From contig CM060083.1 in the NCBI GenBank assembly GCA_030533445.1, positions 32,122,166 to 32,186,165 on the forward strand: 64,000 nucleotides of DNA, in the 5' to 3' direction. The translations under genes were made by a program, and so were the position numbers. Position 1 is the stretch's first letter. Each line of letters begins with the position of its first letter. Under the pieces are notes generated by a model. It did no database searches. It was not told the origin of the DNA and worked only from the letters and a program-made list of their open reading frames with translations. The DNA comes from Cyprinodon diabolis. Lineage: Eukaryota; Chordata; Actinopteri; Cyprinodontiformes; Cyprinodontidae. Positions 22,322 through 34,076 of the stretch are shown piece by piece.

Positions 22322-24787
22322 CAGACCTGGGCATTTTACGGCCCGCGGGCCGCATCCGACCCGTTGACCGTCCCTGTCTGGCCCGCATGAAGTCAAGTAA
22401 ATTAAAACATAAATCAAAAAATAGGCCTATTTAATCTGAGCATGAAATACGGCAGTGTTACTTTTATTTTGAAAAGACTGCCATTGCTTTTTTTTGTTTA
22501 TATTTATGTAGTGAAGCACATGCATAAGCGAACAGCGACAGGTGATGCTCGTAAGAAAAAAAAAGTGATGCTGGTAAGCTCGCCCTCAACATGTCAGCCC
22601 ACGGCAAAATGAGGAAAATCGACACAGAATGCCGCGTTTTCAACAAGACATGGACTGCTAAATATTTATTTACAGAAGTCAAAGGTAAAGCCGTGTGCTT
22701 AATTTGTGCTGTACAGGTCACCGTGCTTAAGGATTACAATTTGAACCGCCACTACGTGACCAAACATGAGGAGAAATACAAGAACTTGTCTGACCAAGAG
22801 CGTGCAAAGGAGTCGGAGCTTTGCTAGCTAAACTGCAAAACCAACAAGGACTTTTTACAAAACTTTACACATCCAGAGATGCAGCTGTCAAGACAAGTTA
22901 TGTCATATCCCACAAAATTGCCAGAAAAAGTAAGCCGTTTTCTGACGGGGAGTTTATTAAGGAGTGTTTGCTGGACTCTGCTGCCCTAATATGCCCGGAG
23001 AGAAAGGGAGCTTTTGAGAACGTGCCTCTCTCACGACGGACTGTAACGAGGAGGGTGGAGGACATCGCGGGGAATCTGGAACTTCAGCTGAAGAACAGGT
23101 CGGTCAGCTTGGACAAATTTTCCCTTGCTTTGGATGAAAGCTGCGATGTGACACTGCCCAGCTCCTTATTTTCATACGTGGGATATCTGCGGACTTTAAA
23201 ATCACGGAGGAGCTGGCAGCCATGCAGTCAATGAAAGGGACAACAACCGGGAGTGATTTATTCACGGAGGTAAATGCGTGTTTGGACAAGTTGGAACTAA
23301 AATGGTAAAAGCTGGCATGTGTGACAACAGATGGTTCTCCAAATCTGACTGGGAAACATGTTGGACTTTTGAAGAGAATGCAGGATAAAGTGACAGAAAT
23401 AAACCCTGAGCAGAAATTGACATTTTTGCATTGTATTATACATCAGGAAGTGTTGTGTAAGTCAGTGTTAAAAATGAACCATGTTGTTGATGTTTTAACC
23501 AAAACGGTTAACTTCATCAGGGCAAGAGCATTGAATCACAGACAGTTTGTTTCACTCTTGGAGGAAAGAGAGACTGAACATCGCGACATAGGCTACCACA
23601 CAACTGTCAGGTGGCTCAGCCTGGGCAAAGTACTGAAAGGTTTCTGGGACCTGAGAGAAGAGATACACGAGTTCTGTGTGAAGAAAGGAAAAGACATTCC
23701 ACAGCTTTCAGATCCAGACTGGATTGCAGACCTTGGTTTTGCTGTGGATGTGACAGCACTAATGAATGAACTAAATGTCAAACTGCAGTGCAGAGGCCTT
23801 TTTGTACATGAAATGTACAGTGCAGTAAAGGCTTTCATGAGGAAATTGCAGCTTCTCTCAAGCCAAGTTAAGGACAACATTGTCACCCACTTGCCAACAC
23901 TGAAGGAAGTCACAAAATCAGCTGATCACCTTAAAAAGTACTCATCCATGTTAGAAGCACTGCATGGTGAGTTTTCAAGGCGATTTCAGGACTTTAAAAC
24001 AGTTGAGAATGAAATGCACATGGTTACATCTCCATTCACCTGCAGTGTGGAGAATGCACCCAGTGATGTTCAGATGGAACTAATTGACCTGCAGTCTGAC
24101 ACACTTCTGGCAGAGCACTTTAAGTCAGTCTCACTGCTTGACTTCTACTCTTCCCTCAAAGAGGAGAACTTTCCACACATGAGGAGGCATGCTCAGAAGA
24201 TCCTCGTCCTCTTTGGATCTACCTACGTCTGTGAACAGACATTCTCAGTGATGAAGTTCAACAAGTCCAGATACAGATCCTCTATCACTGATGACCACCT
24301 CTCAGCTGTCCTGCGCATATCCACAACAGACATTCAGCCAGATTTCAATGCACTTGTTCAAGCCCAGAGCAGGCTGGATTTTTCCCACTGAGCATGTAAA
24401 ATGAACTGTAAAACATCAAAAGCATTTATTGCTTTTTGCATGAAGTTGACAGTTGCTTATCTTTAATATACTGTAAAACACTTTTTCAGTATTTGGGAAA
24501 ATTAACATGTTAAAAATAAAATGAAACACTGATGCAATTGTTGTTTCTTACTTCTTTAGTAAAGTATTTTCCTACACCACAATTTCATATATTTATATAA
24601 CTATTTACAGAATATTCTTATTCTTCTGAATACCAGTAGTAACTAATCAAATATGTAATTCTATGTTTTTTACTATAGGAAAAATTAATACTGAGCAGAA
24701 TTAAGCTCATGCTATTGTTGGTTCGGCCCTCCAAAGCAAGTCAGTTTTCCTGTGTGGCCCCTTTTAAAAATTAATTGCCCACCACTG
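22322..24787 (+). mobile_element. hAT element with 8-bp target duplication, transposase broken
   Basis: A 2,466-bp element flanked by identical 8-bp direct repeats acctagag (22314-22321 and 24788-24795), the hAT target size. The ends are imperfect inverted repeats cagacctgggca and tgcccaccactg. The inside encodes a hAT transposase of the type related to vertebrate ZBED/GTF2IRD2 proteins. It splits the RTE LINE. The subterminal sequence is GC-rich (cggcccgcgggccgcatccg). Confidence 0.9.
22591..24391 (+). pseudogene. hAT transposase pseudogene
   Basis: Three plus-strand frames make up one hAT transposase. 22591-22824: KTWTAKYLFTEVKGKAVCLI and NLNRHYVTKHEEKY, a BED-like CxxC...HxxxxH zinc finger. 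About 22821-23190: VPLSRRTVTRRVEDIAGNLE and KFSLALDESCDVT, the DDE region start. About 23190-24391: TTDGSPNLTGKHVGLLKRMQ, FLHCIIHQEVLCKS and, at the C-terminus, GSTYVCEQTFSVMKFNKSRY, the hAT dimerisation block. Frame breaks fall near 22820 and 23190, and a further one near 23300, so it cannot make a full protein. Confidence 0.85.
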
Positions 24788-24795
24788 ACCTAGAG

Positions 24796-25111
24796 GAAGA
24801 ATGTGACAGTGTAGACAGGTGAGCTGTGGTACTTTATGAGGAAGAAGTCTGAGGTAGAGCTAACATACGTTAGAGTCATTCAGGATGAGTGTAACTGCTG
24901 CAAGGCAGTGGAGAGGTGTGCTGCATCTGGGACTGGCTCTGAGTCCCTTCTCCTTTGCTGTGGTGATGGAAAGGTTGGCAGACAAGGCTACACAAGAATC
25001 TCTAGACTATGATGTTTGCACTGTGACTTATTTTAACTATTGGGGTCGTAAGTCCCATGCAATGATATAAGATGTAAATAAGTGTGTCTGAGCAGGTTTA
25101 GATGGGTTGAG
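24796..25111 (+). mobile_element. RTE-type LINE, second segment
   Basis: After the hAT target duplication the plus strand resumes an RTE-like sequence: YVRVIQDE in one frame and LGLALSPFSFAVVMERLADK in another, matching the RTE block HQGSALSPFLFxVVMDRLTDE. It is decayed and frameshifted. It is interrupted at about 25112 by a LINE in the opposite orientation. Confidence 0.6.
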
Positions 25112-25868
25112 AAAGGTATCAGGTGTCGTCATCGTCTCCCGCTTTATCCAGAACCGGGTCGTGCGGGCAGTAGACTAAGCAGAGACTCCCAGACTTCCCT
25201 CTCTGCTGACACCTCCTCCAGCTCTGTTGGGGGAAGCCCTAGGCGCTCCCAGGCCAGTCGAGACATAGTCTCTCCAGCGTGTCCTGGGTCGTTCCCTGGG
25301 CCTCCTCCCAATGGGACGTGCCTGGAACACCTCCCGAGGGAGCCGTCCAGGGGGCATCCGAAGAAGATGTCCAAGCCACCTCAACTGACTCCTCTCGATG
25401 TGGAGGAGAACCGGCTCTACACTGAGCCTCTCCTGAATGACCGAGCTCCTCACCCAATCTCTAAGGGAGAGCCCAGCCAGAAAGCTCATTTCAGCCGCTT
25501 GTATCTCGTTCTTTTGGTCATGATCCAAATTTCATGACCATAGGTGAGGGTAGGAATGTAGACCGACCGGTAAATTGACAGCATTGCCTTTTCGCTCAGC
25601 TCTCTCTTCACCACGACAGACCGGTGCAGCGTCCGCATTATTGCAGCAGCCGCACCGATCCTTGTACAGAGAACGAATGGCCCCTAATAAAGGGCCCCCG
25701 ACTCCATACTCCTGGAGCACCCCCCACAGGGCAGCACGAGGGACACAGTCAAATGCCTTCTCCAAGTCCACAAAACACATGTGGACTGGTTTGGCAAACT
25801 CCCATGAACCCTCAAGCACCCAGCAGAGGGTGTAGAGCTGGTCCACTGTGGAACGGTATCGAGTGTTT
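25112..25868 (-). mobile_element. 5'-truncated LINE 3' end (Rex3/RTE-like), minus strand
   Basis: Minus-strand frames read KPVHMCFVDLEKAFDCVPRA and LWGVLQEYGV (RT domain), then, after a frameshift, LSLRDWVRSSVIQERLSVEP, LRWLGHLLRMPPGRLPREVF and GRRPRERPRTRWRD, the C-terminal region typical of RTE-clade ORFs. The low-coordinate end carries the GC-rich 3' tail. Flanking gtatcagg (left) and gtatcaag (right) may be an imperfect target duplication. It is inserted in another LINE, which resumes at 25869. The clade name is inferred. Confidence 0.75.
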
Positions 25869-26422
25869 TGTGTGATAAAACAGTATCAAGCAATAAAGAA
25901 AAGGTGTATAAGACAATGGCAAGACCAGCAAGGATGTATTATGTAAAGACAGTGGAACTGAGGAAGAGAAATAAGGAAGACTGTAGATATAAAAAGATGA
26001 AGGTCAGGTTCTCTTTAAAAGTGACAAGGATGAATAGGATCAGGAATGAGATCATCAGATGGTCAGCTCTTGTTAGATGTCTTCAAGATAAACCCAGACA
26101 GGCCAGGTATCTGTCCTATATCTCTCTTTCCATCTCTATATCCGTTGTATATGGTTTTACTCCCTAAATAGCTTTTAAATAAAGCTTAATCTACAAACAT
26201 CAAGAACAATTGTATTGCAACACTCATAATGGTCTACTTTTGAAAGCAGAGCTGTTGAGCTATCAGCTAGCTCTGGGACATATATTCCCTGGGCTATTGG
26301 CAAAAACAGGAAACCCACAAAAATAAAAAATACTTGGTTTAGATATGTACAAAGGAGGGATGGTGACTACACTGATGACTGTAAGGCTGGAAATGCCAGG
26401 CAGGAGGCTTGAAGGAAGACCA
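25869..26422 (+). mobile_element. RTE-type LINE, third segment (C-terminal region)
   Basis: A plus-strand frame reads KVYKTMARPARMYYVKTVEL then KMKVRFSLKVTRMNRIRNEI, corresponding to the RTE pattern KxYKTxVRPxMLYGxETxxL ... LRFxLGVTRMDRIRNExIR. Near 26343 the frame RYVQRRDGDYT continues the same ORF. The sequence stops at 26422, at a target duplication shared with 27752-27760. Confidence 0.7.
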
Positions 26423-27751
26423 TCCATCCATTTTCTGGCACGCTTATCCCGAGTTGGGTCGCAAGGGGTGCTGGTGCCTAGCTCCAGCAGTCAATGGGCG
26501 AGAGGCGGGGTATACCCTGCACAGGTCGCCAGTCCATCGCAGGGCAACACAGAGACAAACATGACAAACAACCATTCACCCACACATTCACACCTAAGGG
26601 GACTGTGGAGAAGCCAATTAACCTAACAGTCATGATTTTGGAATGTGGGAGGAAGCCGGAGTACCCGAAGAGAACCCACGCATGCTCAGGGAGAATATGC
26701 AAACTCAATGCAGAAAGACCCTGGGCCGGGAATTAGGGCTGGGCGATATAGAAAAAAAGCTTATCAATAAAAAAAATGCATATTGATCGATATCGATAAT
26801 TATTGAAAAGATTTGAAACCATATTTTATGTGCAGCTCTGCCTGGACATTTTATGATATTGCTAAATGATTTAATTTCAATAAAGAACACAAACACAGAC
26901 TTCCAATTAAATCTTTATTTAACCAACTTTTTTAACCATAACAGAATTGTTTTAAAGAAAAACAACTTAAGAGACCTGAGTTATGTTATTAAATACTGAC
27001 AAAGAATAAACTAAAGTGACCAGAAAAGTGACCAAAATAAATATAACAAATAAATGGACCCGCCGCCGCCGCCGCCCCCATTCTTCTAAGCTGAACCTGG
27101 TTCAGCTTAGTTTCCTGCTTTAACCTGAGTTATTACTTTGAAGTTGCTGGCCCTCAGCATTTTTCTCTCAATTGTTAGAACTACGTGGGAAACTGCCCAG
27201 AACTTTATATATATATTTTCCCGAAATTCCTGAAGATTCCTCGGAGGAGAGCCGTGCCGGGGCCTGCACAGCTCGTACTCCTGCGGGTGTGAGCGGCTGA
27301 GATGATAAAAAAAAAAATAAAGAAGTTGGTTGTGTTATCAGACTTTGTTTTCACTGGTTCCCGACACATTTTACAGATGACTGTGGTTTGTTTTTTGTCC
27401 AACTTGCCATGACCGAAATACTGCCAAACTGGCGAACTACAAAATCCCTTCTTTGGAACAATTTCCTCCGCCTCTCCTTGCTGCGACATCTTCATGTGCT
27501 CTGTGTTGTGGTTTGAGAGGGCGGCGCTTGGTGACGGCGTGCTTGGGTCCGCGATTGCGATTGGTTGGGAGGAAGTAGTGACTAGCATAAACCTACATGA
27601 TAGGCTACAATGAGAAGGAAGGAAAACAGCGTTTCTTTATCGAACTTTTATCGAGCCTATTTTTTTCTATTGCGCCACACGTCTATCGATCGATATATAT
27701 CGTTATTGAATTATGGCCCAGCCCTTCCGGGAATTGAACCAAGAACCTGAC
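26423..27751. mobile_element. Common fish interspersed repeat, split by a hAT element
   Basis: Flanked by 9-bp direct repeats ggaagacca (26414-26422 and 27752-27760). The repeat begins tccatccattttctggc and runs to the GC-rich gtgggaggaagccggagtac tract near 26650, then is interrupted at 26734 and resumes at 27735 as tgaaccaagaacctgac. Without the insert it is about 330 bp. I recall this repeat type as abundant in ray-finned fish but cannot name its class with certainty. Confidence 0.7.
26734..27726 (-). mobile_element. Non-autonomous hAT element with BED-finger fragment
   Basis: A 993-bp element flanked by 8-bp direct repeats ccgggaat (26726-26733 and 27727-27734). The ends are inverted repeats tAGGGCTGGGC / GCCCAGCCCTt, followed by AT-rich subterminal blocks rich in tatcgat. 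On the minus strand about 27588-27300 encodes SPVWQYFGHGKLDKKQTTVI then CKMCREPV, the N-terminal half of a BED zinc finger as in ZBED-type hAT transposases; the rest of the transposase is missing. Hence it is a deletion derivative. Confidence 0.85.
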
Positions 27752-27840
27752 GGAAGACCAATGAGGAGATTAATGGATGGAATTAAATGGGAAATAAAAC
27801 TAGATTAGGAAGATATCTGACTCCTCGAGCAAAGACAAAC
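27752..27840 (+). mobile_element. RTE-type LINE, last segment
   Basis: Directly after the target duplication the plus strand reads GRPMRRLMDGIKWEIKLD, matching the RTE C-terminal GRPKRRFMDxxKEDM. This joins to the segment ending at 26422. The 3' limit is unclear. Confidence 0.55.
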
Positions 27841-28213
27841 ACAAATCCAGTTGTGCACTCTATAATGCTTTCATGCTACAGTATGTGGTTTACAACACTT
27901 TTTACATTAAACCCAAATCATAAACTGGTGTATGGTTACTAGTTGGAGCCAATTGCAAGTGAATTAGAGGCAGAAAATTAAGCAAGATTTATCTTACTTG
28001 TAACAAAACGCCAATTTACATCTTGGCACAAGAGGAACTGGAAATTATAGGAATGGCAAGGGATGGGTCTAGCAGAGAGCAATGAGAAGCCAGTGCCAAC
28101 ATAGTAAGTTAGGGTAGAAGTGTTGATAAGCAAAAGAGAAGCGCTAACCAGACTGACTGAGGGGAAGTTGTGGCAGCAAGAGAAAGAAGAGCAGCTAAAA
28201 GCTGAAAAAAAAA

Positions 28214-28219
<6 letters not shown>

Positions 28220-28274
<55 letters not shown>

Positions 28275-28280
28275 TTTTTT
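28220..28280. repeat. (TA)n followed by poly-T
   Basis: About 37 bases of TA repeat followed by a 24-T run. Confidence 0.95.
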
Positions 28281-30626
28281 TACCAAAGCTGTACAAAAAA
28301 CACTAACAGGAGCAGCAGAGAGGAAATATCTAACAGAGTTCTAAAGGAAATAACTCTAACTGTAAATATAAGCCAAATAAATTAGGAAGCTAAACAGAAA
28401 AGAATGATCTTATATATAAAACACCTTTAAAATATGACTATATGAAAAGGTAGCAAAACCAAAGTGGTCACTCAGCCCTGATTCCTGGTGCAGCAAACGG
28501 AGCTGAGTGTAATGTGTACACAGCAGCTTCTCAGGCAGGAACAGAGGGAGTCATAACATTTTGTAAAGTTGGATCCTTGTAGAAATAAGGTATCTTTAAA
28601 AGGATAATTTTAGGTCTCCATGATGTAACTAAATTAATGATGTAAAATTGCAGGCAATGTCACAGGAGCTCAGTATACTATACAAGATTTTTGTAGTATC
28701 ACAGATTAAAATATAAAACTAATTCATCTTCGATGCAAATTATGCCATGAACAAAAAAAAACATTTTACAAGAAAAGGGTTTCAGGTGTCTCACAGTGAC
28801 TGAACAAACACTGACATCTAATTTAAATGATTCTTGATGCAAAACATGTAGCTAGACATAAAACCACCAACCACAGTGTAAAACACTTTTTTTTTTTGAT
28901 GAAGAAATATGCCTTTCTTCCTTAAAGGAGTGTTTTGTAAGCTGTTATTAGGCATACTTCAACGTTTTGTGTTGTTTGCACTTAAAATAAAACTCCTAAA
29001 GCAATGCAGTAGGATTTACATTATTATAACCCCATCATCCCTGCTTTATTTCATTCTTTGTTTGTTTTTGATCCTGTTGGTTTCACTGATTTTTCTGTTT
29101 GCAGTTATATGTAAGACTGACCATTTTCTCTTCTTTCTTTCTTCCAGAAAGAAAGATTCTTAAATGTCAGCCATTCTACATGTCACAATGTGATGCCAGG
29201 AACAACATACAAGCAAGCATTATCCCTGTCTGTCTATAAGTAGAGTTCTCTGTACATAATCTGGCATATATGCATTTACTCATGATAGTGGCTCTTGTTT
29301 AATTATCCTTACCCTCTGTAGTCACAACCCTTTGCTGCTTGTTTTAGGTTTGCACAGAACTGTTGCACTGCTTTACCTTGCTTCTGAGTATTCTTGTGAA
29401 GTGACTTTCTGGAATTTGCAGTATTCAACTGCAGTACAAACTATGTGTTAAGCTTGTCTACCAGAGGTAGACTGTTGTTTCCTCTGTTTGGTAAGCATTT
29501 CTGAGTCATGTAGTTTGGCCAGGTGCAGAAATAGAGCATGTCTCCTCTGCTTTATTACCTTCCTGGTTTTATAATTAAGGATTAGCACTTTCCTATCTGC
29601 AAACAAAATTTAAGTCTTAGCTAGATCCTCAGAGCAAACAAAAGGTTATAGCCCCAACCTTTCCACCACAGCTTAACTTTTATTTACTTCTCAAAACTGT
29701 ATATTTCTCATCCTTTATCAGACTCTTTTCCAACACCTTTGTTGCCATTGTGTTGTACCTGTGCATGCTAGACAGGACACTTCTGAATTGGATCAAAATC
29801 TTCTTTATAAACATACTGGAACCTCCACTTTTACGTCCCATTTGTCTTCTTGTGTCCTTCCCCACTCTGTGCATCCTACACACTTATATACATAATAAAT
29901 GAAAAATCTCGGTCATGCTCCCTCAAAATGAGCATGCTTGTAGTGGCAGTGGAAGGGAAAACTCCCTTGCATCTTCGCCGTAGTTATGATGAAGATGAAA
30001 AGGGACCTGTGATTACTGAGGGAACTGAAAATGCTAAGTGACGTAAAAGAGTCTGACAGAAATAAATATGAGAAAAGCAGAAATACTTGGAAAAACAAGG
30101 ATAATTATTTTGAATAAAAATTTTCCCATTTATTTGGGAAGTGCAGGTTGAATATAAATAAAAAAAACAAAAAACAAATAGATACATTTATTTCCTGGCT
30201 ATACCGCTGTAAATGTAAATGTTAGAGTTAATGACTTGAGTGTCATGTACAATACAATAACATATTATAATGTTATTATTGTAGAATTAAAAAAAATGTC
30301 TATTAAAATGTTATACCGTTGAAAAGTTACATGCACAATTCTGCATTTTTAAATAGTGTCAAAATATTTCAAATTATGTTTACGTTATAATATCCTGTAT
30401 TTTACTGGTCATTTTCCCAAGAAGTAAGTTGACCTCATGAGCTGACATGTGTAAACATTCTTGAATAACTGAAATTTTTGCTACAACAACAAAAACAAAT
30501 CCCTCCTTTTATTCTATAATCTAAGAAAAATACACTTTGGGGAAAAACCAAGACAAACTTATAGTTCACGCATGAAGAAGCTAGAGAGTGTACAAAGAGG
30601 AAAGCTCAAAATACCTAAGAAGTTTA
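28281..30626. other. Intergenic, no gene recognised
   Basis: AT-rich sequence with only short open frames. No coding similarity, RNA gene or clear repeat boundary was seen. Confidence 0.4.
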
Positions 30627-30657
30627 GGATTAGGGTTAGTTACGCTAACCCTAACCC
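30627..30657. repeat. Short inverted telomere-like motif
   Basis: ttagggttag (30630-30639) and ctaaccctaa (30645-30654) form a 10-bp stem with a 5-nt loop. It contains two TTAGGG-type units on each arm. Confidence 0.7.
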
Positions 30658-30981
30658 TTTTTCTTTCCCTCTCATTCTAAAAAGCAAAATCAATGTCCCT
30701 AGAAATGTAACATGAAGAGTATTTGCCACATAAGGACAAACACTTTATGATGAGGCTTAATGTTTCCTAAACACTGAAGAATTTATGTGTTTTTGTCTTA
30801 GCTATCTACACAAAATAGAAAAATAGCTTCCCAAAAATTCATGGAAAAATAACATTTAAGGACTTTAATTAGAAATATCTCTTCTATTAAGTTCACTCAC
30901 AAAACTGAAAATAGAGTAAAAACAGTGAAATACGTAATAAAGATAAGAGGAAAGAAACACTGAAAAAAAATAATGCAACCA

Positions 30982-31098
30982 TTTTTGGCATTTGCTTAAT
31001 CATATTTAGTTACTTTAATACATTGTTTCATGTTAGCAGGGTAGGACATAAAACAATTGTGTTAAAGTAACTAAATATAATTGAGTAAATGCCAAAAA
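30982..31098. repeat. Fold-back MITE-like inverted repeat
   Basis: Arms of about 47 nt (30982-31028, starting tttttggcatttgcttaatc, and 31051-31098, ending gagtaaatgccaaaaa) are close inverse complements with a 22-nt loop. This resembles a tiny MITE or solo terminal repeats of a DNA transposon. Confidence 0.65.
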
Positions 31099-31889
31099 CA
31101 TCAGCATAATCTTTTCAGCAAATTAATTAATGTCAAAATCAATCGCCTGTTTGAACCTCTGAGCTTCATTAAAAAACATCAAGTACATCACGTGGACTAT
31201 ATATCAGAGACAGAGCGGGACGATTTTACTGATTTTTTTGTAAAGAAAAAGTTTGTGATTTTTTGGAACATGGACCACTTGCTTTCAGACGTAGACTACT
31301 TATCATGGATAATTCAGGCAGCAGTTAAGTTTCATGAAACATTATGGTTGGAATTAGTGACCGTTTCAGACTGAGGCAGAAACACAAACAGGTCAAGCAG
31401 GTTTTAGATTTTGAACCTGGAAACTTCCTCAGTGAGAAAACAAACAAAAACAATACAGCATTTTATACAATATATTCATTGTTTAATGTGTCAATGAATG
31501 AATTATAGACTTACGGACAGTTTCTGAATCAGAGTAGATCTTGACTCCTTCAGAAAGTGATGTCTCTGTTTTGAAATAGAATTATATGTACACTCTCTTA
31601 AACATAATTTGAAATGTATTCTTTTTTCTTCCATTCCAACCTCTCCACTACAATGGAAGAATACAAATAGTTTCCAAATAACCTCAGGATTTTGTGCAGA
31701 CAAAGAAGAAATGTAAAAAAAGTCATTTTTAGACTGGATCTCTATGAGAGACCTTCCCATCTGTTGAGAGGAGAATGAAAAAATAAGGCTGTACCACAAA
31801 CTAATCTGGAGAGGTTTATTGATGTCACCAAAAACAACCACTGAGAAAACCACAATAAATATAATCATTGCAGCTCCTGTTGAATTTTG

Positions 31890-32060
31890 CTTCCAAACAT
31901 CTAAAGGAATGTGCTGAATTCAGATTAGATCGAAATCATTTTCTGTGGAATTACCTGTTCCAGCCTCTTTGGAGAAACAGAATCCCCACAGTCAAACACA
32001 GAGGTGGAAGTATGATGCAGTGGAGAAGTTTTCTACTGGGATGGGACAATATTTGATCAA
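31890..32060 (+). mobile_element. Tc1 transposase remnant
   Basis: The plus strand reads WRNRIPTVKHRGGSMMQWRS, matching the Tc1 block NxxxTVKHGGGSIMxWGC. It is short and degraded with no terminal repeats. Flanking 31099-31889 shows nothing recognised. Confidence 0.55.
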
Positions 32061-32138
32061 ATAATCTAGAGAAACCAGATGAAGAGTCTAACCATCACAG
32101 GTATAAAAGATGATGTAAAGTTTCTACTATAGATCAAT

Positions 32139-32466
32139 AGTAATGGCAATAATATTGCCCTCTCAACATTTGGCAGGCTGTAGGCTTTTGAGTAGCCTGA
32201 GAAAAATAAATAAAATCAAAGAAATGTCCTACCATGACTATGAAGCTGATCCCAGTGGGAAATTAGTCCCTAACTATGTAGGGGCAGTGATAGCCATGCC
32301 AGTCCAGGGACTGACTGCAGTTCTACTGTAAGGTACCTTGGTCAAGTTCAATGACCGACCTACCTGACATGTAACAACCATACCTTGGCATATTGCTTTA
32401 GGTTAATAGATTATATTAATTAGGCTATGAATGCTTCCAAAAAAAAAAAAAAAATGTACCCCCCCC

Positions 32467-32500
<34 letters not shown>
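32139..32500. repeat. Interspersed repeat, copy 1 (see 42069-42415)
   Basis: Begins taatggcaataatattgccc and runs through tgccagtccagggactgact to gctatgaatgcttc, ending in poly-A, poly-C and poly-T. A second copy in the same orientation lies at 42069-42415, highly similar by eye with small indels. There is no coding capacity. Confidence 0.75.
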
Positions 32501-32639
32501 CTAGACTAGGAAAAGTTGCTATTAGGGTAGCTAGCTAACTAAATAGAAAATGTCGCAAGTATGAGCATTGTAATGATAGGACTACAGATTAACAGTAGCT
32601 AAAGCGGGTATAAAACATATCTTGTTTCATTAAGACCAA

Positions 32640-32760
32640 TGTGCTTAGACATTGTCACTGTGAAATAAATAATAAACATTAAAAAAACATGTAAATAGCC
32701 ATTGTAATGCATGTAGGAAATGACCATTAGCCATTTTTTCACCAAGCATAAGAACAACGG
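32640..32760. repeat. Dispersed repeat, copy 1 (see 40705-40795)
   Basis: gacattgtcactgtgaaata and agccattgtaatgcatgtag recur with few changes at about 40708-40790. The family is unknown. The tract 32761-33800 otherwise holds AT-rich sequence and the palindromes at 32977-33027. Confidence 0.6.
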
Positions 32761-32976
32761 CTTATTGGCAATACATATGATCCATTAAGGTGCTCTCTTT
32801 AGTGTTTCTCAAATAATTTTCCATTAAACTGATGAAAATTTATGAGTCAGCCCAACTATTCCTGGTGCAGAACTTCTGAAGATATTTCTCACACAGATCA
32901 TCTGGAAAGACCTGAGGCTGTGACTCAACTGCTTCCGCCATGAGAGCGTGACTCACAGAGTTGGAAAAGGTTGTTA

Positions 32977-33027
32977 AGGTATCTACCGTAACAGAAACTG
33001 CTAAGGTAGATACCTGTCCGGACAGGT
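32977..33027. repeat. Interlocked inverted repeats
   Basis: AGGTATCTACC (32977-32987) pairs with GGTAGATACCT (33005-33015), and this overlaps a perfect 16-bp palindrome ACCTGTCCGGACAGGT (33012-33027). The function is unknown; it may be the end of a decayed transposon. Confidence 0.7.
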
Positions 33028-33807
33028 GATGATGTTATCCAGTCACAGATCATTTATGATACTATGCTATGAAAGAAAAACAAACACTGGAGACTGGCTT
33101 TTGCTTATGTAGAAAAGGAAGGATGGATCTGTTACAAGGTGTTTACATTACATCTCAATACATGTTATTAGAAAAAATGGATATTCATTTTTTTATTTTT
33201 TTTTTTACCGCAGATATAGTGAAAATAAATGTGTAACAAATGCAACACACAAGTGTTCTGTAATCTTTGCCCCAACCCTTTAAAATTTTTCACAGTTTAT
33301 TAAGTCATAAACTTCAGTCTTTAGAATTTAAATTAAGTAAGATGTCCTGTTTGGTTTTCAACAAAATGAAAGAATGAATGCGAAGGGTTTTCTTATCAAT
33401 TTATTAATTATTAAGGCTAAATTTCATCTTCATAAATGCACATTTTTGAAAAAAAACTGACTTTTCAGTTTTTTTTTAATTGAATTTAAACATTATGTAT
33501 TTGCAATTCGACCTTCAACAAATAAAAAAGCAAAAACAACTTTATTGGCTTGCAATCAAATTGGAATTTTAGATAATTTATTGTGTTGATTCACTGTGGC
33601 ATCTGGTATTTTTGTCACCTTTGGTACTGTTTTTCTTTAAACAAGATTATTTTGTCATTTCTTATTATACTTTTATTGTTTTCTGTTAATGCTCCCCCTG
33701 GCAAATGTTTTTGTTGTTTTGTGATATGTACACAATGCAGTTTTGTATTGTTGTGTATTATAAATAATAAAGTTTATAAAAAAAAAAAAAAATGAAGTAA
33801 CGGTAAC

Positions 33808-34076
33808 AGTGGCAGCCTAGTAGATAGGGCATAGAGCTTGGAATCCTGAGGTCTGACGTCGAGCCCCACCCCCACAGAATGCCACTCTGGGTCGATGGAA
33901 AAAAGACCCTTAACTGTCACACTGCTCCCCGGGCGCCCCACAATGGTAGCCCACTGCTCCCCAAGGGGATGAGTTAAATGTAGAGAGTTCATTTTGTTGC
34001 CCTGTACTTGTGACAGTGTAATGACAATAAAACATTGTGAAAATAATAATAATAACAATAATAGTAATAATAATAT
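33808..34076 (+). mobile_element. tRNA-derived SINE, copy 1
   Basis: The head has an A-box-like ggcagcctagtagataggg and a B-box-like gacgtcgagcc (33855-33865), changed from the consensus ggttcgagcc seen in copy 2 (58017-58219). The body shares actgctccccgggcgcccca and gcccactgctccccaagggg with copy 2. It ends in an aataataat tail. Confidence 0.85.

Noticed and set aside
25082..25537. 151-codon plus-strand frame
   Set aside because: Antisense of the minus-strand LINE C-terminal code, which has clear RTE-type motifs.
33808..33900. tRNA gene
   Set aside because: A- and B-box-like motifs are present but there is no cloverleaf, and the same unit recurs at 58017 with a SINE body and tail.
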